Positions 52,712 to 61,089 of a stretch of DNA of 64,000 nucleotides are shown here, one piece after another (positions within the stretch are counted from its first letter, which is position 1; every line of letters starts with the position of its first letter). The DNA comes from Desulfofalx alkaliphila DSM 12257 (lineage in GTDB: Bacteria > Bacillota > Desulfotomaculia > Desulfotomaculales > Desulfohalotomaculaceae). The position numbers and the translations under genes are program-made. The notes below the pieces were generated by a model, which was given only the letters and a program-made list of their open reading frames with translations, had not been told where the DNA came from and ran no database searches. Location of the stretch: NCBI RefSeq assembly GCF_000711975.1, contig NZ_JONT01000011.1, forward strand, positions 29,888 to 93,887. The letters run 5' to 3'.

Positions 52712-53494
52712 TTAACCCACCATTCGGCGTAATATTATTTCTTCTTGTTTCAAAAGTTCAGTGAGTTCTGTAAGTTGCTGCTGCCCATCACTGGGCGCTA
52801 GGGATTTTAAGGTTTCCAAGGCCCGGTTAAAATAGATATTGATCTCCTCCTGTGATGCATTTCCCCGTTGTAACAAGCCGTAACCACAACCAAAGTTTAC
52901 GCCAAAGTCATACATTTGCTCAATCTGCTCTTTTGCAGCACCATTGATATCAGCTGCTATGGAGCTGCACCGACCAAACAGTTCAGCGGTCTCTTTGCGC
53001 ACAATTTCTAAAGCATAATCAGAGGCAGCAGTTACATTGGCATTGGCAAGTTGGCACTGCAGGGTGCATCCTTCAGAAATATGGCATATCATCTCAGCCA
53101 GGGGACCTAGGTATCTAACAAGACCTGTATCCACTAAAAGTCTAAAGGTTTTGCCATATAAATAGTCACCCACCAAGACCGGGTATTGGCATCCGTCACG
53201 GGGATCTAGGTCGATACCGGGTTGGGTATCCATCTCGGTGATATGGGCATGGGCCTTTGTGCCCATGTATATTAATTGTATAATGCTGGCAAATGTAATA
53301 GTGGGTTCTTTTTTATAATCAAATACTTTGGCTGAAAGTACAACAACAGCCGGGCGGATGATACTATCAAGATGGGAGAACTCTAGGTGCGCATATGAGC
53401 TTACCGTCCCGGCTTTATTGATTATTAATTCTTTATTAACTCTGTTATTAATTAGTTCTAACTCATCGTCTATATGACATAAAATTTTATACAT
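52712..53494 (-). CDS. Degenerate polyprenyl synthetase family protein
   Basis: About 260 residues from the ATG at 53494 with GGAGGGGG nine bases upstream. The fold and length fit trans-prenyl diphosphate synthases (YPVLVGDYLYGKTFRLLVDTG; CQLANANVTAASDYALEIV). However, the first catalytic Asp-rich motif (DDxxD) is replaced by HAHITEMD, and the second is absent around FGCGYGLLQRGN. It is therefore probably not catalytic on its own. It could be the small regulatory subunit of a two-component heptaprenyl-type synthase, like HepS. It heads the menaquinone operon, which needs that tail. Confidence 0.75.
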   Translation of the reverse strand: MYKILCHIDDELELINNRVNKELIINKAGTVSSYAHLEFSHLDSIIRPAVVVLSAKVFDYKKEPTITFASIIQLIYMGTKAHAHITEMDTQPGIDLDPRDGCQYPVLVGDYLYGKTFRLLVDTGLVRYLGPLAEMICHISEGCTLQCQLANANVTAASDYALEIVRKETAELFGRCSSIAADINGAAKEQIEQMYDFGVNFGCGYGLLQRGNASQEEINIYFNRALETLKSLAPSDGQQQLTELTELLKQEEIILRRMVG

Positions 53495-53601
53495 TATAAT
53501 GTTCCCCCTCCCCAATAACATATTAAATATTCGTTATCTTTAATGGATATCCTTCATTTTTTAAGGAATAGTTATGTTTAGACCCCATGTAATTGACGGT
53601 A

Positions 53602-53645
53602 TAAAAGCAAAAACCTTGCAATTCCATCAGGACTTGCAAGGCTTC
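53602..53645 (-). terminator. Terminator after speD
   Basis: CCTTGCAA / TTGCAAGG stem (53614-53621 with 53634-53641) with a 12-base loop, followed on the minus strand by TTTTTGCTTTT. Confidence 0.8.
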
Positions 53646-53684
53646 GCTAACCTTTTTGATAAACGGTACTAATAAATATCCCTC

Positions 53685-54071
53685 CTATAGATTTACAGCA
53701 GCAGGTTGATTTGCTACCTTTTCCGGCAGGAGACCTCTTACGGTTTCTTGGGCAGACATGTCTTCAGCCCCAAAGTTACGAACTAGGTAATTGCATGCAT
53801 CCCATGGATCAACTTTATCTCCACAGGTAAAAACATCTACAGCCGCATAGCCAAGTTCAGGCCAAGTATGAATAGCTAAGTGACTCTCAGAAATAACTAC
53901 CACACCACTGACTCCTTGTGGACTAAATTTGTGGAAGACAAATTCTCTTACTTCTGCGCCGGCTTCTAAAGCGGCGTTAACCATGATCTCTTCCACCTTT
54001 GTGACATCGTTTAAGATGTCAAACTCACATCCGTAGATCTCTGCCAAGACATGACGACCCAAGTTTTTCAT
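53685..54071 (-). CDS. speD: S-adenosylmethionine decarboxylase proenzyme
   Basis: 128 residues of the short bacterial class (SpeH type). The self-cleavage site is the Glu-Ser in [13 protein letters not shown] near 63-64, whose serine becomes the pyruvoyl group; [13 protein letters not shown] follows. It makes decarboxylated SAM for spermidine synthesis. No speE is adjacent. It has its own promoter, a leader of about 85 bases, and a terminator. Confidence 0.95.
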   Translation of the reverse strand: MKNLGRHVLAEIYGCEFDILNDVTKVEEIMVNAALEAGAEVREFVFHKFSPQGVSGVVVISESHLAIHTWPELGYAAVDVFTCGDKVDPWDACNYLVRNFGAEDMSAQETVRGLLPEKVANQPAAVNL

Positions 54072-54163
54072 TTTTGCTATCGTCCCCCTTTGGAAATATT
54101 TTTGTTGGAATTACCAATCCTCCATTTATTTATCCGGGAACTTTCTTAAATTCCACAGACACA

Positions 54164-54191
54164 ATTTTAACATAAGTTTTGCGATTGTCAA
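54164..54191 (-). promoter_or_regulatory. Promoter of speD
   Basis: TTGACA (54186-54191) and TAAAAT (54164-54169) with a 16-bp spacer on the minus strand. The leader contains a four-codon open frame, ATGGAGGATTGGTAA, at 54111-54125. Confidence 0.7.
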
Positions 54192-54263
54192 CCAAAATTT
54201 ATATCATCTTAGGTATATCCTTATTTAGAAGAAGTTAGGTTCATTTTCCACCGTCTTACTCGG

Positions 54264-55022
54264 TTATTCAATCACAGGATTTGTCAAACGGCCGACTTTT
54301 TCAATAAAAACTTCAATTTTGTCACCGTCTACCATTGGACCTATGCCGCTGGATGTTCCTGTGAGAATAACGTCACCGGGCAGCAATGTCATCACTTTAG
54401 AAATGAAACTCACCAGTGTTGGTATGTCAAATATTAAGTATTTTGTTGATGTGTGCTGCTTTAATACCCCGTTAAGATAAACTTCTATATTTAGATTACT
54501 GGTATCCACATCTGTAACAATATACGGCCCAAGGGGACAAAAGGTGTCAAAGGATTTTGCCCTTGTCCACTGACCGTCCTTTTGCTGTAAATCCCTGGCA
54601 GTAACATCGTTGGCGCAGGTATAGCCCAATATATAATCAGCGGCTTCTTCGGGAGTAATGTTTTTTGCATGATGGCGCATTACCACAGCCAGTTCACCCT
54701 CATAATCCACCCGCTCACTTTCAGGTGGTTTGATAATAGCTTCCCCGGGACCCACCACCGCAGTGGGTGGTTTCATAAAAATTATTGGCTCCTTAGGAAT
54801 GGACAAATTTAGTTCCTCTGCATGGTCACTGTAGTTTAATCCCACACAAATGATCTTGGATGGTCGGCAGGGTGCTAATACCTTTACTTCTTCCATGAGG
54901 TAACCTTTTGCCACCGTTTTCAGTTCACCGTATATCTCCCCCACCAGGGGATATACCTTGTCATCCTCTCCTACCTGACCGGTAAAAACCTGACCCTTGT
55001 GCGAAAAACGGCCGATACGCAT
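54264..55022 (-). CDS. Fumarylacetoacetate hydrolase (FAH) family protein
   Basis: 252 residues. FAH-fold marks: KIICVGLNYSDHAEELN, PIIFMKPPTAVVGPGEAI, the metal ligands in VDYEGELAVVM and the end VILTGTSSGIGPMVDGD. Family members hydrolyse or decarboxylate 2-oxo-acid intermediates (for example oxaloacetate decarboxylase, hydratases of aromatic degradation). The exact substrate is not evident. It begins one base after the membrane-phosphatase-like gene, though the two have no obvious functional tie. Confidence 0.88.
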   Translation of the reverse strand: MRIGRFSHKGQVFTGQVGEDDKVYPLVGEIYGELKTVAKGYLMEEVKVLAPCRPSKIICVGLNYSDHAEELNLSIPKEPIIFMKPPTAVVGPGEAIIKPPESERVDYEGELAVVMRHHAKNITPEEAADYILGYTCANDVTARDLQQKDGQWTRAKSFDTFCPLGPYIVTDVDTSNLNIEVYLNGVLKQHTSTKYLIFDIPTLVSFISKVMTLLPGDVILTGTSSGIGPMVDGDKIEVFIEKVGRLTNPVIE

Positions 55023-55023
55023 A

Positions 55024-57228
55024 TTATGACCTCCCCTCGCCTTGTTCCTTGAGCGCTAAATAGCTTAACGGCGGCACGCCAAATATCATGGTAGTTGCTG
55101 CTGCCACCACCCCTGAATCGTTAAAGGCAAAGGCAACTATTGCACCGGTGACAACCCCGATTAAACCTTTAAAGATGTAGGGGTATTTTTCTTTTATGTC
55201 TTGCATAATGCCACGTGGCTTGTAAAACAGTGCGGCCAAGGTAAAGATGCTGGCTAATAGCACGTTGCTCCACACTGTATAGCGCATCAATCTTAAATTC
55301 ATAGATAACTTGCGTTTAATGATGTTAATTATCTCAACAAAGCCGCCCTCGATAATCAGTCGGGTAGCTTGACCGATATGCGACTGCTGCTGTATCGGCC
55401 GACTTAAATCAAAGGCAATAAAACCGGCTAACAGGGCCGCCACAGCTGCCGCCACCCCGGCTACCACCTTAAAACGGAATCTAACACCTAGGAACAGTAA
55501 AAAGGTAACTAAAAATGACGATGTGGCAGCAATGGTACCGCCCACGTTGGTTCCTAAGTGGGGGGCAGCCAGGCAATAAACGGTAAAGGAAAAAAGTGCA
55601 CCGGATAAAGCAATCATATATTTACGGTACCGGGGGTAATTGTTTACCAGCACAGAGGCAGCCATTATGGTGGCCCCCAGCAGCACACCCATGTATTCAT
55701 TGCCTATGCCGTAAAAACGAGCCCCAACCATGGGATCGTAACTTAAAATTGCTTGTTTTTGTAACGGTTGCCCCAGCAAGGTGTCCAACAACAGCGTAGA
55801 CACCGTGGCAACAGCCAGTATTCCATAGCTGCGTAAAAATTTGCTTCGCCCCAAGGTGATGGCCACAGCGGTAAGAAGCAAGGCAATCATTATTAACTCC
55901 ACAGCTGCTGCCTCCACCGAAGGTCGAGGTAAAAGGGGCAGTAATAAATAAGCTAAAGGCACTGATACTACAAACAGTATTGCCATCTTAAGCAACTTAG
56001 TACCTTTTTTATGTATAAAAATAAGGTACAGGGATGCAGCCAGTATTATTATCTGAAGGAATACATAGGCCTTTTGAAAGGGCCCCCGGGCCGCATGGGT
56101 AACAGCTAAATTATCCTGCTTTTCTAATAGGTGTTGCACCGGGTTATAATCAACGAACATTGGGTACATTGCCCGACCACTTATGGGACCAACAGCCGGT
56201 ATATCCAAATGTTGTAAAATTGTCGGCGTAATATCTGTACTCATCACAATGCCGGGGTGCTTTGTGGTGCCGGATATGAGCATGGCCCGGTCGCCTTCAT
56301 TGGCTACTTTAAAATCGCCGCCCCAGGCAATTATCGGAGTTAGCATTTTTCTTTGATCCAGCATTTCTTGGACAGGGGTGGGTGTAACCACCAATAGTAA
56401 GTCCTTTTCACCCAAATGATTGGCTAGATCATTAACAAAGTCATCGGCTCTCTTTAGTGATTCCGCCAGTTTGTTTCGGTAAACGTCATCAAACATAACC
56501 ACGCGCTGTTCATGAAGGCGGGCAGTATCTCCCAGGTCCACAACCAAGAGGGGGTATTGGGGAAGGGCATTAATAACTTCCCGGGTTAATATTTGATAAT
56601 CAGTTCGCTTCCCTCCAGGAAAAGCAGGGTCTTCCTGTAGTATAGCTCCGTCTATTATACCGTGGCTGACTACACCGTCTTTATCCATGGCAATGTTTAC
56701 AGCAAGCCGGCTTATTCTGTCCTCGCAGTCGGCATTACCAAATACAGCAGTTTTATATCCTGCCTGTTTCAATGATTCTCCCAGTGTTCCTACCAGTATA
56801 CTGCGTGGTAAAGCGTCGTTTAGCGCCACCATCCTTGCTATACCCAAATACACAATGCTTTCACCGGTCGGATAATTGCCGGTACGTTGTGAGTATATAT
56901 CTGCAGCCATACCCTCATTTAATTGGGTGTCTACGTCAAAAGCAGATACTGCGTATCCTGCTCCCAGGGCATGGGCACCTGCCCCAATGGTGACATGGGT
57001 ATTTTCCGGCAGTATTCTACCTCCGGTGTTGCAGTTCAGCAAGCCCACTGCCCCTTCTTCCATCAGCCTTTTAAATCCTGGATATTGGTCAGGGTTAAGA
57101 TCTGCCAGATTTATTCGATCCATCACCACCACAACTACCGAGCCCCTATCCCCCGCCTGGGCATAGGAATAGCCTGACAAGAGTAGTACAATTAGTAGTG
57201 TTATTAATGTTATTAAACTCCGCCGCAA
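55024..57228 (-). CDS. Alkaline-phosphatase-fold domain fused to a polytopic membrane domain
   Basis: 734 residues. A signal/anchor helix (about 5-22) is followed by an extracellular domain of about 350 residues resembling the alkaline-phosphatase/sulfatase core: VVVVMDRINLADL, NCNTGGRILPENTHVTIGAG and PTILQHLDIPAVGPISGRAM. After it come about ten membrane helices (380-725) with conserved-looking RFYGIGNEYMGVLLGAT and FNDSGVVAAATTMIF. I know no characterised relative. With a glycosyltransferase upstream (19 bases) it may act in envelope polymer modification, as an inference. TTG start behind GGAGGT. Confidence 0.7.
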   Translation of the reverse strand: MRRSLITLITLLIVLLLSGYSYAQAGDRGSVVVVVMDRINLADLNPDQYPGFKRLMEEGAVGLLNCNTGGRILPENTHVTIGAGAHALGAGYAVSAFDVDTQLNEGMAADIYSQRTGNYPTGESIVYLGIARMVALNDALPRSILVGTLGESLKQAGYKTAVFGNADCEDRISRLAVNIAMDKDGVVSHGIIDGAILQEDPAFPGGKRTDYQILTREVINALPQYPLLVVDLGDTARLHEQRVVMFDDVYRNKLAESLKRADDFVNDLANHLGEKDLLLVVTPTPVQEMLDQRKMLTPIIAWGGDFKVANEGDRAMLISGTTKHPGIVMSTDITPTILQHLDIPAVGPISGRAMYPMFVDYNPVQHLLEKQDNLAVTHAARGPFQKAYVFLQIIILAASLYLIFIHKKGTKLLKMAILFVVSVPLAYLLLPLLPRPSVEAAAVELIMIALLLTAVAITLGRSKFLRSYGILAVATVSTLLLDTLLGQPLQKQAILSYDPMVGARFYGIGNEYMGVLLGATIMAASVLVNNYPRYRKYMIALSGALFSFTVYCLAAPHLGTNVGGTIAATSSFLVTFLLFLGVRFRFKVVAGVAAAVAALLAGFIAFDLSRPIQQQSHIGQATRLIIEGGFVEIINIIKRKLSMNLRLMRYTVWSNVLLASIFTLAALFYKPRGIMQDIKEKYPYIFKGLIGVVTGAIVAFAFNDSGVVAAATTMIFGVPPLSYLALKEQGEGRS

Positions 57229-57247
57229 TAAACTTTACCTCCAACAT

Positions 57248-58420
57248 TTAAAATTCATAGCTAAGCATCGCCCTGTCAGGGGCTAAACCTTTTTCCAGCA
57301 GTACTTGATTATATATTTCCATAATATTCTGGGCCATTTTTTCCACCGTAAACTTTTTTTCCACCAGCCTTCTACCGGCTTCGCCCAGTTTTTTGGCCTT
57401 TGCCGGATTGTTTAATAACTCTCCTATGGCAGCGGCCAGTGCAACCGGTTCTTTTGGTTCAACCAAAATGCCGGTTTGGTCATGCTGAATAACCTCCGGT
57501 ATTCCCCCTACCCCAGCGGCTACCACAGGACGACGGGCAGCCAATGCCTCCAAGATTGTCAAGGGTAAACCTTCGGTGACCGACGGTAGGACAAACACAT
57601 CCAGAGCCGCCAATAACCGGGCAATATCATTTCTATGCCCGGTGAAAAAAACCCTGCCTTCCAGACCTAATTGTTCCGCCTCAGCCTGCAGCTGCTGCCC
57701 CAGGGGGCCATCGCCCACCACAATAAAATTAACCTGATATTCTTTTAGCATTGCCGCAGCCTGTAGAAAATAGGTTACTCCCTTTTGGGGGGCAAGCCGA
57801 GCTATAACCCCCACCAGCTTCCCCATTGGGGGAAGGCCAAGCTGTTTGCATACATGAAATTTGTTTGCCTTTTGCTGTATTCTATCTATATCGATGCCGT
57901 TATATACCGTCACTACTTTATCCTCTGGGATTTGCTCCCTTGTGATTATCTCCCTACGCAAGGCCTCTGAAACTGTAATAATGCGATCTGTGCCATTGGC
58001 AAGGATTTTCTCTACGGTGGCCATGGTCTTCTTTTTTAGTGGCGACCAATCGGCATAAAAAATAGAGTTATGAACGGTGAACAGCACAATGGGTGTTTTG
58101 CAAAGCAAGGCCGCAGTACGGCTCACCAAAGCTGCCTTTGAGCTATGGGTATGAAGAATAGTTACCCGGTACTGTTTTAAATATCTTGCCAAGAGCATTG
58201 CCGCCAGCAAATCGGAACTTGGTGACAAATTTCCTTTAAGCTGGATAGGTAGTACGGCAACACCGTCTTCCTTAAGCTCTTTCTCAACTTCACTGCCTCC
58301 GGGGCAGGCAACTATTATCTTATACCTACTGTGATCGGTATGGCGTACTAAATCCAACAGGTGGTTTTTCATTCCCCCCGCTGCCGGACGAATGACGTGA
58401 AGAACTGTTATCCTTGACAA
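57248..58420 (-). CDS. Glycosyltransferase family 4 protein
   Basis: About 390 residues from a TTG at 58420 with GGGGGG six bases upstream. GT-B fold marks of family 4: VLHVIRPAAGGMKNHLLDLV at the start, VYNGIDIDRIQQKA, VGVIARLAPQKGVTYFL, and VLPSVTEGLPLTILEALAA with the catalytic EGxPxxxxEA pattern. It transfers a sugar from a nucleotide donor, probably to a surface glycan. It is first in a cluster with the phosphatase-like membrane protein and an FAH protein. Confidence 0.92.
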   Translation of the reverse strand: MSRITVLHVIRPAAGGMKNHLLDLVRHTDHSRYKIIVACPGGSEVEKELKEDGVAVLPIQLKGNLSPSSDLLAAMLLARYLKQYRVTILHTHSSKAALVSRTAALLCKTPIVLFTVHNSIFYADWSPLKKKTMATVEKILANGTDRIITVSEALRREIITREQIPEDKVVTVYNGIDIDRIQQKANKFHVCKQLGLPPMGKLVGVIARLAPQKGVTYFLQAAAMLKEYQVNFIVVGDGPLGQQLQAEAEQLGLEGRVFFTGHRNDIARLLAALDVFVLPSVTEGLPLTILEALAARRPVVAAGVGGIPEVIQHDQTGILVEPKEPVALAAAIGELLNNPAKAKKLGEAGRRLVEKKFTVEKMAQNIMEIYNQVLLEKGLAPDRAMLSYEF

Positions 58421-58639
58421 TTTATGCCCCCCACAAGCGGTGAAAGGCATAAAATACCATTGGAGTATTATACTTCCCTGTATTTATATGCCTTTACTTC
58501 GCCGTTAATAGTTTAATTACCTGCATCATAATTACTTAACACTATAAAAATTATAAGCCGTGCAGGATCAGCTCAAGCGGTGTATGCCGGCCGCAGTCTA
58601 TACCGTCTCTGAAATAATAACACTCTAAATAGTATTTAA

Positions 58640-58661
58640 AAGGTGCGTTTTAACGCACCTT
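58640..58661 (-). terminator. Terminator after the ferredoxin / 51-aa operon
   Basis: AAGGTGCGTT / AACGCACCTT stem overlapping the stop of the small gene, followed by TTAAATACTATTT on the minus strand. The 218 bases between it and the glycosyltransferase start hold only an AT-rich region with a TATAAT preceded at 15 bases by TTGAGC, a weak promoter candidate. Confidence 0.75.
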
Positions 58662-58816
58662 CAGTCCACAGCAGAACCTTCACCTGCTGTTTTTCCCTTG
58701 TCTTCTCTTCTTTTGCTTTTATATGCCAGTTCTTGTTTAAATAACTCTACATCAAGGGCACCCGGTGTTTTAGTGTTCACGTTTATTCTTGCTTTATCAT
58801 TTTCTTTCAGCGCCAT
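58661..58816 (-). CDS. Small basic protein (51 residues) downstream of ferredoxin
   Basis: An ATG at 58816, with GGAGGT two bases upstream of its TAG-ATG junction, opens 51 codons. The product is polar and rich in Lys/Glu (ELAYKSKRREDKGK) without cysteines or membrane helix. It begins nine bases after the ferredoxin stop and ends at a terminator, so it is part of that transcript. I do not recognise it. Confidence 0.6.
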   Translation of the reverse strand: MALKENDKARINVNTKTPGALDVELFKQELAYKSKRREDKGKTAGEGSAVD

Positions 58817-58825
58817 CTACCTCCG

Positions 58826-59014
58826 TTACGAAATACTAATGGCATCTGTGGGGCAACTTTCCGCAGCCTCCTGGGCTTGTTCTTCTACCTCTTCGGGAAC
58901 TTCATCCACAATGGCAGATGCCTTGTCATCATCGTTCCAATCGTACACTTCAGGACACACATCTATACATGCCCCACAGCTAATACAAAGATCTTGATCA
59001 ACCTCTGCTTTCAT
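58826..59014 (-). CDS. Single-cluster [4Fe-4S] ferredoxin
   Basis: 62 residues. CISCGACIDVCPEV (Cys 10, 13, 16, 20) and a distant C-terminal CPTDAISI fit the single-[4Fe-4S] thermophile/clostridial type, with an acidic helix between. A low-potential electron carrier; partner not evident. ATG behind GGAGGTGG. Confidence 0.92.
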   Translation of the reverse strand: MKAEVDQDLCISCGACIDVCPEVYDWNDDDKASAIVDEVPEEVEEQAQEAAESCPTDAISIS

Positions 59015-59151
59015 TCTTTTCCACCTCCAGTGTTGTTACCAAATGCTATTATAGTTTGCCTGCTTTTTTTAATTTTATCCATTATTGTAGCCTGCATAAT
59101 ATACTTGGCATACTTGCACAATAGAAAAAAAATTAATTCGGAGGTAGGTCG

Positions 59152-60195
59152 TTGAAAACCGTGTATGTATTAGGTGCTGGGGCCAGCGCCGGTTACCAAA
59201 ATTCATATATTGGAGAGACCAGCCCGGTGGCTAAAAACTTCTTTCAAAAGGCTTGCCGGGTAATTAATATTCATAGGGTAAAAGATAGACACTTTGCCGA
59301 TGAAAATTATACTTACAACAATTTATTTTCTTTTATAAAAAAATATTGGGGGGGTAATGTGGTTGATATATGCAGTGCCCATGCAGAGGTGGACATGGAA
59401 GAGGTGTTAACCCTACTTCATATAGAGTTAGAAGAGCAACCCCATTCAGAAACATTAAAAAAGGCCTGCCAGGAATATATGTTGTTAATGGCTTTAACCT
59501 TTGACAAGATATTGTACGGCGACCCTTGCCCTTACCACCAAAAAATTGCCGCCAGCCTGTCACCCGGAGATGTAATCATTTCATTTAATTATGAATTGTT
59601 GATGGATAATGCTTTGCTGTCTGAAAACAACTGGTCTCCCAAGGACGGTTATGGGGTTGAATGTCATTTGTTGTCGAACGAAAACCTATTAATACAGCAG
59701 CCGTCCCGCGTGCAGCTTTTAAAGCTGCACGGCTCCCTTAATTGGTTATATTGTAATAAATGCCATCAACTATTTACTGCCTTAGAGTATCACAACAAGG
59801 TTTTAAGGTTAGTATTTAATCATTCGGAAAAAGTTGCATGTACCCATATGAACTGCCGGCACCCCTTGCAACAGATAATCATTCCTCCAACCATGATGAA
59901 AAACTATCATACCATGCCTTTTACGCAAAAACTATGGCGCCGGGCCATGAAAGCACTGGCCGACGCCGATTATGTCGTGGTAATGGGTTATTCTTTCCCG
60001 CCCTCTGATTTTCGTACCAAGTGGTTATTTCGGAAGGCAATGGCAATGCCCTGTGTCAAGCCAAAAAAGGTAACCTTGGTAAACCATGCCACCGGTGAGA
60101 TGTTAAATTCCCTATTAAAAATGTACCGTGCCTTAATGCGCACTGACGATATTAACAGCTATGCCACAATAGCGGATTTTACTAAAACTCTATAG
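59152..60195 (+). CDS. Stand-alone SIR2-like NAD-binding protein
   Basis: 347 residues from a TTG with GGAGG seven bases upstream. The Rossmann start VYVLGAGASAGYQNSY, the asparagine motif ISFNYELLMDNAL, the catalytic-type histidine in LLKLHGSLNWLY, and VVMGYSFPPSDF are those of the SIR2-like family. Four cysteines (CNKC, ACTHMNC) look like the sirtuin zinc site. Such proteins are deacetylases or NAD-hydrolysing effectors of anti-phage systems; no partner effector or phage gene is adjacent. Its stop overlaps the convergent ablB stop by six bases. Function is open. Confidence 0.85.
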   Translation: MKTVYVLGAGASAGYQNSYIGETSPVAKNFFQKACRVINIHRVKDRHFADENYTYNNLFSFIKKYWGGNVVDICSAHAEVDMEEVLTLLHIELEEQPHSETLKKACQEYMLLMALTFDKILYGDPCPYHQKIAASLSPGDVIISFNYELLMDNALLSENNWSPKDGYGVECHLLSNENLLIQQPSRVQLLKLHGSLNWLYCNKCHQLFTALEYHNKVLRLVFNHSEKVACTHMNCRHPLQQIIIPPTMMKNYHTMPFTQKLWRRAMKALADADYVVVMGYSFPPSDFRTKWLFRKAMAMPCVKPKKVTLVNHATGEMLNSLLKMYRALMRTDDINSYATIADFTKTL

Positions 60196-61089
60196 TTTTT
60201 TATACCAGATATTCATATCCTCAAATCCGCCTGCTATATGACAATTGTTTATTAATCTACCCTTATAGCTATATTTTAGTTTGTGCAGCACCGCATTCAT
60301 ACCATAAGAGGTGGCCCTTGCTAAACTGTAAAACACTTTTATATTTTTATTAACCAATTCACTTTCCAGTGCTAATATTGCAGTTGTTAATAAGCCCATT
60401 CCCCGGTAATCGGGTAATGTTGCACAGTGAGTTATTTCAGCATTTTTATTTTTTCCATCTATTTCAGCAGAAGCAGCACTGACAATTTGGCCATTGTCAA
60501 ACACCGCCATAAAAATTGCCCTTTTATTTATCAAGGCCCGCACATAGTCTGCATTTAATAATGGGCTGGGGTAACTGCTAAATATATTGCTGTATAGGTC
60601 CACCAGTTTCTCAGCATCTGCAAGGTCAGCGGCCTTTAATTTTAAGCCCTCAGGCAGCGGCTTTTCAGCCGGTTTGCCGGCAGAGCTATAAATATCCTTA
60701 ATTATCTTCTCTTCTTCCGGCAGCGTGTTACTAAACGCTCTTTTACCGTCTAAGAATAAGGACAGGCAATAACAATGTTCTCCGGCAAAAAAGTTCGGTA
60801 TACTGCCCTCCAAAACAAAGTTATGTGCTAACAGCCTTTCTTTATATATTCCCCGGACAAAAAATATTATCTTGCCCAGTTGATTTTCCACCGCCATCTC
60901 CTTAGCCCGATTTATAATTATAGCAATATTATCACCGCTAAAATCAATTACCTTTAACCTGCTGTTAAATTTGTCTATCACAATTTTACCACTTTGATTG
61001 TATTGGCTTAACTCTATTACGTAACCATATTCTCGGCAATTTTTATTATATTTATTGGTACTTACGGTAGGCTGTTGTTCCACCCACAC
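60190..61089 (-). CDS. ablB: Beta-lysine N6-acetyltransferase AblB
   Basis: 299 residues. C-terminal GNAT domain with NAEITHCATLPDYRGMGLLT as the acetyl-CoA motif and SLARATSYGMNAVLHKLKY. The N-terminal half is the AblB-specific portion. It acetylates beta-lysine to N-epsilon-acetyl-beta-lysine, an osmolyte. GTG start overlaps ablA by 38 bases; a second GTG six bases on has better spacing to AGGGGG. Together with ablA it makes a complete two-gene pathway. Confidence 0.93.
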   Translation of the reverse strand: MWVEQQPTVSTNKYNKNCREYGYVIELSQYNQSGKIVIDKFNSRLKVIDFSGDNIAIIINRAKEMAVENQLGKIIFFVRGIYKERLLAHNFVLEGSIPNFFAGEHCYCLSLFLDGKRAFSNTLPEEEKIIKDIYSSAGKPAEKPLPEGLKLKAADLADAEKLVDLYSNIFSSYPSPLLNADYVRALINKRAIFMAVFDNGQIVSAASAEIDGKNKNAEITHCATLPDYRGMGLLTTAILALESELVNKNIKVFYSLARATSYGMNAVLHKLKYSYKGRLINNCHIAGGFEDMNIWYKKL

